Source of the DNA: Apiospora phragmitis
Taxonomy: Eukaryota > Ascomycota > Sordariomycetes > Amphisphaeriales > Apiosporaceae
Assembly: GCA_038363925.1 (NCBI GenBank)
Contig: JAQQWL010000013.1
Span: 2,728,001-2,792,000 of the forward strand
DNA length: 64,000 bases
Direction: 5' to 3'
Shown here: positions 14,222 to 27,290 of the stretch, piece after piece
How the letters are laid out: each line of letters begins with the position of its first letter
Position numbering within the stretch: position 1 is the stretch's first letter
Position numbers and translations under genes: made by a program
The notes under the pieces: model-generated
Told to the model about the DNA's origin: nothing
The model's database searches: none
Seen by the model: only the letters and a program-made list of their open reading frames with translations

Positions 14222-15964
14222 TATATATATATATTAATTATTAAAAGCTTAACGAAATTATTATTAAAACCTAGCACCCTCTCTTTTTTAATTAAAAACT
14301 TATAAAATAAGTTATTATACGTTAAGATTTCTTAATACTTAACTTTTCTAATATATATAACCTAATTTATATTAAAAAATAAAAGTAATAAAACCCTGTA
14401 TTTTATATTAAGTATAAATATTTTAAGTACTAAGCTATGCCGTTTAGTTTAATTAATATATTAAATAGTTTTTAAGTTATAATTAATTCCTTTTTACGCG
14501 AATATTTTAATAAGTTCGTTATATTATACATTAATAATATTTTAATTTATTTTAAAAATAAAAAATAATATAAAAAATAATATAAAAAATAATATAAAAA
14601 ATAAGTAAAGCTAATACTTTAAAAACTATAAAATATTAATTTATTAATTAATTTAAAAAAGAATATCTGATTAATTATTAATTATATCCGTAAAATATAT
14701 AATATTTTTTAAGAAAATTTAAATAAAATCTTCGAAAGTTTTAATAAATTAAGAATAATTTACACTTATAAGCGCTATAAATATTAAATCCTTTTTAAAA
14801 TTAACTAATTATTACTAGATTTTTATCCTCGGATTTAATAGGTAAGCGATATCTTTAACGAACTTAATAAAAAAAGACGAGCTATTTTAATAAATAGAAA
14901 AAAAACCCGAAGCCTTTTAAGCTATAAAGGAGCTTATCTTTAATAAACTAATACTTCGCGTAATAGACCTTATAAAGCCTTTTAAAATTAAAACCGATAT
15001 ATTAAATTATACGATCGAAAGTGAGCTAAATTAACGAGACGATAATAAAAAGTCGCACTTTATTATATTCTTTTTTAAAAAGTTAAATAAACTAGAACTT
15101 AATTATTAAATATACGATAAAAAAACTAATAGCTATTATTAAAGCTTATAAAAAATAAAGATATTATTTTAATAAAGTAATAAAACTAATAAAAATAATC
15201 GCGCCGACGTATTAGACTAATAACCCGATTATTAAAAAAAAGTCTTAGCCGAAATTAAAACTATTTTAATAAAAGACTAAAACGAAAACCTAATACTATT
15301 ATAATATATTTAAGCTACGTATTAAATATAGTTTTATAAAGAATAGATTTAGAAATTTTTAAAAATAAATAATAGTTTCGACTTTATTTTAAGTACGAAA
15401 CCACTTTTATATAAAAAACGGCCTTATTTATTATCGTAATAAAATCTATATCTATAAATAATATTAAAGCGAATTTATTAAAGGACTTTACGAACACCTC
15501 GCGTATAAATATTAAAGTATATTTAAAACTTAAAAGCGAATTATTAAGTAATTTAATTATAAAAACTAGAAACTAATTATAACTAAAGTAATTATAAAAT
15601 ATAATATTTATAATAAAGTTAAAGCTATTAAATATCGATTATATAAAAAACTATAACTAATTTTATTATTAAATAAAGGGTGGAAAATAATCGTATTTAT
15701 TTTCGTTATTAAGTTATTTTTATTGAAAGAACCTTTAATTAAAAATTAATTATAATAAAGTTTTAATAATTACGAATAAACTTAAGAAATATACTTACTT
15801 TTTATTATATAAAAAGTTTAATAATATTAATAACTTAGTTTATATATTCCTTTATATTATTATTAATTAATATAAGCTATTAAACCCGATTATTTTTAAT
15901 TAAAATAAACTATTTATCGTGAAGTTTTAAAAATCGCTTATAACTTAACTCGGCATAAAGTATA

Positions 15965-17824
15965 ACGTATCCCACAAGCAAATATCCTATATAAGCGAAT
16001 ATCCCATTCTTTTATACCCCTTTTAATAAAATATAAATTAATTTCACTACAACGTATTTAATATATTAAAATTAATCGGAATCCTCATCTTTAGATACTT
16101 CTATATTATTCTAACAAGTACGCGTATTATACCCGGGCTCTCCACAGATTCTATAGCGCTATAAACGTGTCCTAAACGTCCTCGTACAACTACTCCTCCA
16201 ACGCGATTCGTCTTATAACTATCCATCAACGTCCCTTTAAAACTACAAATCTTCTCCAGCTTGTATACGAAGTGATCCTCCATCTTATAGCCGTTTTTTT
16301 TGTACGGCGGCGCCGGCTAAGCATCTTATTTACTTTTCGAAGTGTCGCGTTCTCACTTTCTAAAAGAGTAACTCGGTGTATAATATACGTTATAGCTTTT
16401 GCGATCTGGTTAAGGCTAATTAAAATAAACGTCGGAGAGCTATTTTAATACCGTACGATACGGTTTCGAACGTATTCGGTTTGGGATTAGGCCTCAATCG
16501 GGTTATTTAAGGTCTTTAATTCCTAAGGAATAAGTAGGCCGGAAGACGTCCCCGGAGGTATTAAAGTACGTAGCTTTATATCTAACTGTGAAATAATATA
16601 TTCCGGATCGTACGGGACGAGTCCTATCCCTCGAAAGCCTCCTCGTATATTCGAAACGGTAAAAGTCGCCTAGAACGCTTTTAAAAACGCTAGTAGGAAG
16701 TCCTCCTTTAAGATATAGGTAATATACGCCCGCATAAAACATTTAATTTCTTTCCCGTACGCCCTTTTTAACGCACGAAAACAGCCGATATTAAGAAGCT
16801 AGAGCTTATGCGACAAATAAAAAGGCATGCAAAGTATAATAATCGAGTTCTCTTTATAATAGAGCTCGAAAGCTATCGAGTAATGGCTTTCGTGGCCGTC
16901 CAGGACTAAGAGGCGATAACGACCCTTCGTACAAGACCTGGTATATTAATCAAAGTGTCGAATCTAGTCCTCGCCTCTTTCATTCGTGATCCAGCCATTT
17001 TTAGTGACTACGATCACCTAATCCTTCAGTAATAGGCTGTTTTCGTACCAGGAAGAGAGGTGCGTTTTCCCGGCAAAGATGATGTACGGAAGGATGGCGT
17101 AACCGTGTAATCCGACACCCCTAGATAACTATAACCTATTCCCGGTTCCTTTACTATACTACCCTAGGCCTTCCGCGTTGATCGGAGGTGGTTACGATTA
17201 TTTCGGACGAGATTTAGCCTATAAAAAAGCCGGTCTCGTTAAAGTTATAGATATCCTCCTCTTAGATCCCGTACTTATAAATTATATTCCGTACGAGGGT
17301 AAACCACGCGCGATACCCGTCGGGATCTTCGTAAAGGACTCTTTAATAATCGATTCTTCGGTTAAAACGCGTCTAGAGGTCTAGTTATTATCGTACGAAA
17401 TTAAAGGCCCAATTAACGCCGACGCGTCCCGCGTCGCGTAAACTAAGTAATCGATTCGCTATATCTTTTACACCACTTAACCGGGGAAGAAACGATCGCG
17501 TATTTAAATTAATAATATATCGAATAATCGCATCTTCTTTAAAATTTAAAAGCTTTCGAGAATTCGTAAATATTTCGCGTCGTACAGGTTAACCATTTCG
17601 TTTACGCTATAAGGTTTTCGATAAAACGTAATAAATTAATGTAGCTTTTCGTATATTTAAAGTTAAGTCTTCTTAAAGCGCTTAAAACGTTAAAATTATA
17701 TTACTCTCTTTTTAAAGTTATACCATTTTCGGACGTAAAAGAATATAAAAAAAGGTTAAAGCTATAAGGAAATTTATAAAAGTGGGACATTCGCTTGTGT
17801 AGGACATTCGCTTGTAGGATACGT
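15965..17824 (-). mobile_element. Fot1/Pot2-like (pogo) DNA transposon, copy 2, least mutated
   Basis: The length is 1,860 bp, identical to copy 1, between TA at 15,963-15,964 and 17,825-17,826. Terminal repeats begin ACGTATCCCACAAGC and end GCTTGTAGGATACGT, with an internal sub-repeat (AAGCGAAT.TCC) on each side. The transposase lies on the minus strand. At 16,875-16,919 it reads RYRLLVLDGHESHYS, so the second catalytic Asp of the DDE triad is intact. The fragment 16,503-16,742 carries the family C-terminus, including a close relative of GFRGTGLVPYDPEYI. Many stops remain, so it is not active, but it is clearly less RIP-affected than copies 1 and 3. It is inserted in the integrase core of the split gypsy element. 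Confidence 0.9.
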
Positions 17825-18377
17825 TAAGCTATTTATAACTTATTATCTTTAAATAAATAAATAAACTAAGCGAGTAATTTAAACCTTAAAATAATACCTA
17901 CGCTATTATATTAATTATAAATAAAATAATTAAGTTTTATTATTACTTATAATATAGTTCGTTTATAATAGCGTAAATAATAAGATTATACGTATTTTAC
18001 TATTTCGAGCGAACTATGAGTACGATTTAAAAATCGCTAAGGAACTTTTAAAAAAAAAGCTAATATCAATCGCGATTATATAAATTAAAAAACTAAAGGA
18101 GTTAGAAATTACTTTATAATAAAACCTCGTTTTCTTTTAAAAACGTATAAAAAATTATAGCGATTAAATTAAATTAAAAAAACTAACCTTTAAAATAATA
18201 AAAAAGTTTATTTTTTATAACGAAATATTAAATTAAATAACTAAATAATAAATTAAACTTTAAGAAAATTAAACTATTTAAAATCGTAAAAAGTATTTTA
18301 AAAATTAATTACCGATTATTATTACTAAAAATAATATAACTTTACCTCGTATTTTATATCTTATTATTTAAACTAGC

Positions 18378-18840
18378 TATAATAAACGCTATTTAAGTTT
18401 TAAAAAAAAACCTAATAAAACGTATTAAGGTTTATATTAATAATACGAGAAAGTATTTAAACGTGTAATAAAAGTCGGCTTTTATCGATATAATATATAA
18501 TAGCCGGGTCGTAATATAATAATAAAGTATATAAATAAGAATATTTATATAATAAACTTATTAAAGTTATTTATTTTATTAATAAATTAAAATTAATATT
18601 TAAATTAATTATTAATATAAAAAGTGTTTATATAAAATATATAGGGAATTATTTATCGTTATATATTTAATTCCTCCTTTATTAATCTCTTTTAAGTTTC
18701 GAGGATTTCGAAGATCTCGCAAGATCTCATTAAGCCGGCTCTTTAGATCTCGTCGAGATCCCGAGAGCTGCTATCTCGTAATTATTTTATCTTTACGTAA
18801 CTTATAGGTCCTGGCCGTATGGTCGGGCCAGGTTGTAACA
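18378..18840 (-). repeat. 3' LTR of the full-length gypsy element, internally deleted
   Basis: It begins TATAATAAACGC (complement of the mutated LTR end) and ends GGTTGTAACA. At 463 bp it lacks about 228 bp present in its partner LTR: the segment 27,028-27,255 is missing between the TTATAGG block and the GTCCTGG block. The two LTRs of an element are identical at insertion, so the deletion happened afterwards. Confidence 0.85.
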
Positions 18841-19059
18841 CTATTTCCCCTCTCTAGTCTGCTTTATTTTTAAAGCGGTTTAGCCGACATAAGTACTTAA
18901 GAGGTCTCGTCGTGCCGGGTGTTTATAAATTCCTTCCCTTTTTTTACTTTTATTATAATATATACTTATTATATCTTTTAATCGTGTTAAGAAACGTTAT
19001 ATATTAAAATATTTTAAGACCGAGAAGTCTTATATTTATAATCTCTTTACTTAAGCTAT

Positions 19060-19560
19060 CTTTAAGAGTCTTGTCATTATGCTAAACGGTTACTCTTATT
19101 ATATTCGTCGTAATTTTATCTATCGAGCTTCGCCGGACGATTTTTCTCATTATAGCGAGTATATTATTAATTATTAATTTAATTACGATATAGGTTTTTT
19201 ATTAAAAGTCTTATTAAATACTACCTTATAGTATTTTAAATTAGAGGCGAAAATCGAAGAAGTTAAAGAGCGTCGTCGCGAAATAAGTATAAAGGTATAG
19301 CGTCTTCGTAAACAAAAGAAGCTATAGTTTAAGAAGATAATGCGGGCGGTTTAGTATAGTTTCGACTCCGTCGAAGAGCTTAAGCGTGTAGAGCGTGAAG
19401 AAGCTGAGGAGGAGGCTCGTTATAGGGTTACGACCGGATCGACCCCTAAAGGGCTCTCGTTACTACTTTTCAACTTCTCTTTTAATTAGAACGGCGTATA
19501 TCTAGACGTTCCGTTAGATCTTTCTTTATTAGCCGAGTTTAAACTTATTTTTTAAACTAT
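19060..19560 (+). pseudogene. Opposite-strand accessory reading frame in the gypsy element (decayed)
   Basis: On the plus strand, against the direction of gag-pol, one frame from about 19,060 to 19,556 reads as a coherent protein interrupted only by TAG/TAA codons in place of probable Gln/Arg. Pieces include IEEVKERRREISIKV, RLRKQKK, FKKIMRAV, and SFDSVEELKRVEREEAEEE near 19,365-19,415. The Lys/Arg/Glu-rich part suggests a coiled coil. After it comes a short hydrophobic/acidic tail ending in a stop. It resembles, from memory only, abundant small fungal hypothetical proteins linked to repeats. It lies between integrase and the 3' LTR. Function is unknown, and the intact ancestor is not in this window. 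Confidence 0.5.
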
Positions 19561-19874
19561 TAAATTTTCTAAACAGTATTCTCTAAATACTTCCTAGGTT
19601 TCTAGGTATTATCTTCCTATAAGTATTCTTTTTATCGAATAAAGTATTTTTAGCCTCGTTTAATTCGTTTTTTTTTCGAGGATTTTATTAATTTCGTATT
19701 CGTACTAATTTATTTCGACTTTTAGCCGTGTTTTTATCGGGGTGTTTTTAACCGCTAGCTCGAGTAATAAAATATAAAATATAAGGTGTATCTATATTAT
19801 TTTAAGTAGCGATAATTAGTAATTAATTTTTAAAATAACTTCTACGATTTTAAATAATCCGATCCTTTTATAGT

Positions 19875-20521
19875 TGTTACGACCTAGCCTAATCACGCGG
19901 CCCAGACCCACAAAAACGTCGGCACGGAACTACGATGCCCCGACCAGGCTACGACACCACCAGCATCGACCGAACCGCCAGCTACACCAACGCGAACTCA
20001 CCCCTACTCCGCGGCCGACGGCCCAGTACGACGCCTCTCCGGCAGACCATGGGACGAACGCATGCCCATGAAGGCCAAGGACGGACGTCACGAGACCACG
20101 GCGTCCCGAGTGAGCCCGCTGGAATGGATCACCGTGATCCAAGGAATGGATCACCGTGAGCCAACAACGGGATCACCGTGAGCCAACAACGGATCACCAT
20201 GAGCCAACAGGTGATCCAGGGAGATCAGTGAAGGAGGGATTGGATATATAACCACGAACGTTTCCCTTTATATTTCATATAGACACTCTCTACTTCAGTG
20301 ATCAATCTAAGCATCTATCTTAACCCATAGATGAGGCACATGCCTTGACGACCTTTGTGAATACTTCAAATTGCACCTTCAAGTCTACGATTCAAGTTAC
20401 GGTTATTGTTCATTATATCAATAGGTGTGAAGACCTATTGCACGCCCAGATACTATCTCGTCTAAGCCAACATAAACCCAGTACGTTCTACTTGGTTTCC
20501 CTAGAAACTCAGTTCGTTACA
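19875..20521 (+). repeat. Solo LTR, almost free of RIP, TSD ATAGT
   Basis: The 647-bp LTR starts TGTTACGACC and ends TTCGTTACA, both unmutated. It is flanked by ATAGT at 19,870-19,874 and 20,522-20,526. Base composition is ordinary, in contrast with the AT-rich element around it, so it probably inserted after that element was mutated. A TATA-like GGATATATAACC lies near 20,242. A single LTR with a perfect duplication means the internal part was lost by LTR-LTR recombination. Short frames inside it are not genes. Confidence 0.92.
20125..20219. repeat. U3 tandem repeat GGATCACCGTGA
   Basis: Four copies of a 20-24 bp unit containing GGATCACCGTGA lie in the U3 part of the solo LTR. The first, GGATCACCGTGATCC, is a near-perfect palindrome with 7-bp arms. 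Related, more mutated units occur in the LTR at 13,569. Repeats of this kind in U3 may be promoter or enhancer elements, but nothing in the sequence proves binding. Confidence 0.75.
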
Positions 20522-20526
20522 ATAGT

Positions 20527-23500
20527 CTAGTTTTTTACTTAGTCGCTTAGTTTTAATATTTCGTTATAAAAAGTAAACTTTTCCTCCTTTTTTAAAGGTT
20601 AATCCTTTTATTTTAGTTTAATCGACGTATTTTATTATTCGTTATTAAAAGAAGGTAAGGTTTTATTATAAAGTAGTTTAAGATTCCTTTAGTCTTTTAA
20701 TTTATATATTCGCGATTAATATTAATTCTTTTTTAAGGGTTTCTTAGTAATCTCTTAGTCGTATTTATAATTTATTCGAAATAGTAATATACGTATAGCT
20801 TCGTTATTCGTATTATTATAAGCGAAATAAGCTATAAGTAATAAGTATACCTAGTTATTTTACTTATAATTAACGTAATAACGTAGGTATTATTTTTATG
20901 TTTAATTTATTTATTTAGTTTATTTATCCGCTTATAAGTAGTAAGCCGTGCATAGCTTATATTTAACGCCGAGTTACGTTATAAGCGATTTTTAAAACTT
21001 AGTAATAAATAACTTATTTCGGTCGGAAATAATCGTTTCGAGTAACTCGTATTAGTTAATTATTATTCGTAAAAATATATAGGCTAGGTTATTAATATTA
21101 CTAAATTCTTTATAGGATAAAAAGTATATATACTTCGTAAATTTATTCATAATTATTAAGATATTATCGTAACTAATCTTAATTAAAGGTTTTTTTAATA
21201 AGGGTAACTTAATTATAAATTTAAGTACGATTATTTTCCACGCTTTATTTAGCGGTAAGATTAGTTATAATTTTTTATACGGTTAATATCTAGAGGCCTT
21301 AGCTTTATTATAAAGGTTATATTCGCCGATTACCTTAGTTACGGTTAATTTCAGGTTTTCGTAATTAAATTGCTTAGTAATTCGTTTCTAGGTTTTTAAT
21401 ACTTTTTAGTATTCGTGCGCGGTGTGCTCGTAGAATTCCCTAATGAATTCTTTACGATATAGTTCTAGAATATAAATCTTATCTCGGTAATAAGTAATTC
21501 CGTTCTTAGTATTAAAGTAATACTTTATTTAGTCGACAGAGTTTAATATCTTCGGGGTATATTATTTAAATTCTTTAATCTACTTATTATTATATTAAAC
21601 TTAGTTCGTAACGTTTAACTACTGTGATAGCATAAAGTTACCGTCTTGGTCGTATATTAAGATAGTTTTTATCTCGGGTAGGACTTCTTTTTACTAATTT
21701 AGTTATCGATTTAATGCGTCGGCGCAACCGTTCTCGTTACCCTTATAATAAATAATAATAAAGTTAAATCCGGATAAGAATTTAAACTATTATAATTATC
21801 GTTTATTTAACTGTTTAATAATAATAAACATCGTAAGGTTTTTATAATCGGTATAAATCTTTATAGGTTTTATTATTCCGTTAAAATAATACCTTTATTT
21901 TTCGTAGGTTTTAATAATAGCTATTAATTCTTTATTATATATTTAATAATTAAATTCTAATTTATTTAGTTTTTAAAAAAAGAATGCGATAAGTTGCGAC
22001 TTTCCGTTATTGTTTCGTTAGCTTAATTATTCTCTAATCGCATAATTCGACGCGTCGGTCTCGACCTCGAAAGGCCTTATAAAGTTTGCTACGCGAAGTA
22101 CTGGTTCGCTAAGGATACGCTCTTTTAAGGCGCGGAAAGCTTTGTTTTTTTTCTCCGTTTATTAAAATAGTTCGTTTTTTTATTTATTAAGTTTATTAAA
22201 AGTGTTACTAATTTATTAAATCCGGGGATATAGATCCGGTAATAATTAGCTAGTTTTAAAAAAGATTTAACCTCTATAGCGCTTATAAGCGTAAGCTACT
22301 CTTTACTTATTAAAATTTTTAAAGGTTTTATTTAAATTTTATTAAAGAATATTATATATTTTATAAATATAACGGATCGTTAATAAAATTCGGTTTTCTT
22401 TAAGTTAATTAATAGATTAATGTTTTATAGTTTTTCAAGTATTAACTTTACGTGTTTTTAATACTACTTATCGTTTTTAAAATAAATTAAAATATCGTCG
22501 AAGTATATTATAACGAACTTATCGAGGTATTCGTATAAGATATAATTAATTATAACTTAAAAACTAGTTAATATATTAATTAAACTAAACGGTATATCTT
22601 AGTATTCGAAATATTCGTACTTAGTTCGAAACGCGGTTTTTTATTTTTTTCCTTTTTTAATTTAAATTAAGTTATATACGTTAAGGAGGTTAAGTATTAT
22701 AAAAATCTTAGCGTATAATAGCTTATTTCGTAGGTCGCTAATTAAGGGTAAAGGGTATCGGTTTTTAACAGTCATTTTGTTAAGCTTTTAATAGTCGCTA
22801 TATATCCGCTACTTAGGTTTCCCGTCCTTGCTTTTCTTCGAGACGAAGAGAATTAAAAAGCCTGTTAGTAATATAAATAGTTGTATAACTCTTTTTTCGA
22901 GGTTTTACGTAATATATTCCTTTAGGGCTTATTTATAATCTTAATTTAATTTATAAATTAATATAAAGGGAGGTTCTTTTCTTTTTTTTAAGGGTATTTC
23001 GTGATCTCATTATATATAAGGCGGTAACCCGTCTTTTAGTTCTCCGCTAAAAAGGGCTTCGAATTACCGGTACTCTTTTAATATAATCGTCGTAATTTTC
23101 GGCTTAAGCTGCTCGGTAATAATATATATCTTAAGGACTTTAGGTTTATTAGGAGGTCTTTTTTTAAAACGTTACCTATCGATTAAACCTTTTCTTAGTA
23201 TATTTTATTAAAGTTAGCTTATTTTTTATTTAACTTTAAGATTACTTACTCGTAATTAAAGTATTTTTAAAATTACATCGTATTTTATAACGTCCGTAAT
23301 ATTATACGTAATTCGTTTATAACGTTTTCCGATATTAATTAAAAGGTTCGCGATTTCCCTCCGTATATTTTTACCGTTATACGTTATAAATCTTTTATTA
23401 ACGGTTTTAAGTCAGTATAAGGCGTCCTTTTCCTATTATTTTAATATTAGGTTATTAACGATTTATAATGAAATATAGTTTCTTTACCTTTCGTTATCGA

Positions 23501-25466
23501 GTAACGCTTTAATATAAACTCTTTTTACGCTTATTATTAAGATATTATGTTTATAAATAACTTAATTATTTATTATTTAATATAGGGACTTATTTTAATC
23601 CGCTTAATATTATCCTTTTATAATCGGCGGCGTCTATTTTTCGTCCGCTATTTTTATAAATAAGTAATAATTTTTTACGATCGATTATTATATCGTTGCT
23701 ATTATTCTTTTCGTTTTTTATAAAGCGTTTTTTAGTACGCCGGCGGAAGTGTTTTTATACTCTTCCCTATGTGAAATATTATCCTTAGTACTTAAAATTC
23801 GAGTTTTTCGAGTAGTTTAAAGGTTTATTAAGTTCGTTAAAGTTTATAAACGTTTTATAAGTTTTCTAATATAATAAGGGGGTTCTTTTATCAAGTATAT
23901 ATTTATACGTCTAAAAAGTATTAAGCGTTCTCTTTTAAACGTTTATAGGCTCGCAATTTTTCCTAGGCGTATTTAAAACATCGGTCCTTAAAATATTTCT
24001 TTTAATCTCGTTTTTTTAAATAATACTATTATAGCTACCGTAAGTTTTTTTATATTAATAGGTACGCGCGTTATCCGTCGGGGATTAACGTCTAAACTTT
24101 TCTGATTATATAATCGGGGTATAGTTACGTAATAGGTCGCTTGCCGATTTTTCGGGGAAACTATTCGTGCTCGAGTTTCTCCGCGAAGTGTTCGGTATAA
24201 GCGTTATATACGTACGAAATTTATAAAAGCGTAAAGTATGCCTCGCTCGTAAAAGAGATACGAAGGTTGTTTCTTATAACGTAATTACCGTAAATCCCTT
24301 AATTAAATCTTATTATAATGAGTACTTAGCGTAGGTATTTTAAGTTTAAGTAAGGAACGCCGGGAATGGCTAGCCATCCGCTGCTCCTTAAGTCTCTAAA
24401 TTTAGCGATCTCGCTTACTAGCTCGTTTATCGGTATGCCGACTAATCGTTCGTAGCTTATCGGCTGCTCTTGCTGGCTCGTTATACCTTTTATAGGGTTA
24501 CTTTTTTCGTTATATAAGAGGGGTCGTTCCCTTTATATTATCGCGACGCTTCGGCTATGTTTACCCTTGTCCTTAAGGGCCTTAAGAAACTATCCAGTTC
24601 TTTCTTTATTTACTAAGTGCGAGGCGTACTTGTTGTCGTAATAGGCTGTTTAAAGTAGGTTGCCATATTTCGTCGTAGCGTTACTACCTTTAATAATTAT
24701 TATAAGCGCGTCTTTTACTTTAATAGCATTAATATATCGTCCGTCCGAGACTTTTTAAAAATCTTTCTTCGGGGTCCGACATTTTCGGGCGTAATAGCCC
24801 TATTTTTAATAATTATAATAAATAAAACGCTACTTTTTATCGTGCTTATTATATTTAGTAACGTCGAGGCTTATAGGCTTATTATAATAGCCGTGCGCCG
24901 TAATATTCTTTAGCATTATATTATTATAATAACGTAGTTATCTGGTATTAGCCTAGACTCGATTAGTTTACCGTTATTATCCGCCTTACTTTTCGCGGCG
25001 TTATTTATATATACGAGTATCGATCTTAATAATAAGCTCTATATACGAAAAGAAATTATTAAGGGTATTAAGCCGGCTAAATTCGTTCTTAACGTTTTTT
25101 TTTAATCCTCGGTAATATATTATAATCTTTATAGTTTTAGTATAGCTTAGTCGAGCTATAATACGTTGAAATTTAGCGTTGTTAAGAGGCGGCTAATCCC
25201 TTTTATTTAAGAGTTTCTAGTTCTTGCTCCGCTTATCGCTTCTCGTCGGGGTTTTGAAAAAATGACTTAAAGGCTTATTCGAAATTATCGTAGCTCTCGA
25301 AAATTCGCTATACCTCTGTGCGGCATAGCTTAACTTACTAATCGTTTTTTATAAGCTCGTTTAAGTAAGGTTTAAATTAAGCGAGTGCCTTACTTTTAAA
25401 AAACGAGGCAGCATAAATAACTCGCTAAGTGGTGTTTTAGAACATTATTTTATAAAATCGCTAATA
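20527..25466 (-). pseudogene. gag-pol remnant of the full-length gypsy element
   Basis: On the minus strand the RIP-mutated polyprotein can still be followed. The gag CCHC knuckle is at about 24,770-24,835, where Cys and His codons have become Tyr (YYNY...GYYARKCRTP for a CX2CX4HX4C motif). RT reads YLDKFVIIYFDDI at about 22,490-22,540, so the catalytic Asp pair is intact. RNase H reads FEVETDASNYAI at about 22,036-22,071, followed by a stop where Gln is expected. Integrase follows down to about 20,600. The order gag-RT-RNase H-integrase is that of Ty3/gypsy. Stops are frequent, so it is non-functional. Confidence 0.85.
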
Positions 25467-26123
25467 TGTTACAACCCGACCTAACCATGCGGCCAAGACC
25501 CACTCACCGGCACGGAACTACGATAACCCGATCCGGCTACGATATAACAGCCAGCGACCGCACCGCCAGCTATATTAACATAAACTCAACCGTATTCTAA
25601 CAGCGTATAATAACGCGAACGGCACTAGCCCGTACGGCGATAGGACGAATATAAAAGGACGTAAGAACGAGGCACGGCGAGTTACGTAACGAGCTACGGA
25701 GTAACAGAGGTACGGCGCCTAGAATAAGCTAACTAAGAACGGATTACCGTAATCCAGGGGATGAATTACCGTGAGCTAATAACGGGATTACCGTAAATTA
25801 ATAAGTAATTTAAAAAATTAAAAAAAAGAAATTAAATATATAACGAGGAACGTTCTTTATATATTTTATATAAATATTCTTTATTTTAATAAATAATTTA
25901 AATATTAATTTAATTTATTAATAAAATAAATAACTTTAATAACTCTATTATAAATACCTTTAAATTTATATACTTTAATTACCTTTATTTTTATAACTAT
26001 TATATATTATATTAATAAAAGCGGACTTTTATTACACGTTTAAATACTCTCTCGTATTATTAAACATAAACCTTAGTACGTCTTACTAGGTTTTTTTTTA
26101 AAACCTAGATAACGTTTATTATA
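25467..26123 (+). repeat. Solo LTR with TAATA target duplication
   Basis: The 657-bp LTR starts TGTTACAACCCGACC, intact, and ends TTTATTATA, mutated. TAATA flanks it at 25,462-25,466 and 26,124-26,128. Mutation increases from left to right along the LTR. It lies within the gag region of the full-length minus-strand gypsy element. Confidence 0.9.
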
Positions 26124-26599
26124 TAATAGGCTTTAATTTAAATAAGGAATCTTCGGAAATTTTTACTCGTTTTATCGAAAAGTGTTAGCGTATTAATCTT
26201 TATTCCTCCTTTAAGTGTAACAGGGGTCTAAATAATATTAGCGGCGGTATAAAAGAGGCGTACTTTTTTACGTAGCTCGTTTATATCGAGTATTTATTTT
26301 AAAGTATCTTTAATTAAGAGCTCGTTACACTTTTTTCGAGCTTAACGTAGTAATATTAATAATTAGTACTCTTTTACTTAAATTCCTTAATTCGTTTAAT
26401 TAATGTTTACCAGGTAAGGCCGTCGTTATTATTATCGCTATCTACCTTTATAGTAGGGTCTCGTTAAGAGGTACTTACAGTAATAACGGGGGCCTTTTTA
26501 TAACGAGAGGTGTTATTAAGCCTAGGTATAAATATAATTCTTATAGGGCTATTATTTAAAGGTTTAAGTAATAATTTATAAAAATAAAAGTAATTAAAA

Positions 26600-27290
26600 T
26601 ATAATAAACGTTATTTAAGTTTTAAAAAAAACCTAATAAAACGTATTAAGGTTTATATTAATAATATAAAAGAGTATTTAAACGTGTAATAAAAGTCTGC
26701 TTTTATTAATATAATATATAATAGCCGGGTTATAATATAATAATAAAATATATAAATAAAAGTATTTATATAGTAAATTCGTTAAGGCTGTTTACTTTAT
26801 TTATAGGTTAAAATTAATATTTAAATTAATTATTAAAATAAAGAATATTTATATAAAATATATAAGAAATCGTCCATCGTTATATATTTAATCCCTCCTT
26901 TATTAATATCCTTTAAGTTTCGAGGACCTCGAGGATCTCGCGAAATCCTATTAAGCCGGCTCTTTAAACCTCGTCGAGATCCCGAGAGCTGCTATCCCGT
27001 AGTTATTTTATTTTTACGTAACCTATAGGCGTTATCTTATTTTAATTATTTATCTTATATTAGTTATCTTTATTTACTTATTCCTGTTTATTTTTAATTA
27101 ATTAATTCCAACGTACGGTTATCGCGGTGTTAGTCGTCGTAGTTTCTATGGCGGTGTAGTGGGGCTTGTCATCGTTAGTAGGGCGTAAGCGCTAACTAGA
27201 TTTTACGGGGTTCCGTAAGCGTCTCGAGTTATCGTTGGTCCGTGTCGAGAGGTATGAGTCCTGGCCGCATAGTCGGGCCAGGTTGTAACA
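26600..27290 (-). repeat. 5' LTR of the full-length gypsy element
   Basis: The 691-bp LTR starts, on the minus strand, at 27,290 with TGTTACAACC and ends at 26,600 with the mutated ATTATA. Its U3 differs from the U3 of the plus-strand solo LTRs: it lacks the GGATCACCGTGA repeats and carries a GAGGATCTCGCGA block near 26,930. Directly downstream, the internal sequence matches the start of copy 1 (position 62 onward). Confidence 0.87.

Larger units (their letters stand above)
18378..27290 (-). mobile_element. Full-length gypsy retrotransposon, minus strand, TSD CTAGC
   Basis: The 5' LTR is 26,600-27,290 and the 3' LTR is 18,378-18,840 (read on the minus strand). The element is flanked by CTAGC at 18,373-18,377 and 27,291-27,295, a 5-bp duplication that proves one insertion event. 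Between the LTRs, on the minus strand, are a gag zinc knuckle (about 24,770-24,835), RT with YFDD (about 22,490-22,540), RNase H with ETDAS (about 22,036-22,071) and integrase (about 20,600-21,600). Two solo LTRs are nested inside (19,875 and 25,467). Without them the element is about 7.6 kb. About 1 kb between integrase and the 3' LTR has no counterpart in copy 1 and carries an opposite-strand reading frame. Confidence 0.9.

Noticed and set aside
18373..18845. 18,378-18,840 as a solo LTR
   Set aside because: Its own flanks (CTAGC and CTATT) do not match, whereas CTAGC recurs after the LTR ending at 27,290, so it is one end of a full-length element.
19874..20530. Several frames of 60-75 codons on both strands
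   Set aside because: All lie in the solo LTR and exist only because it is less AT-rich than its surroundings.
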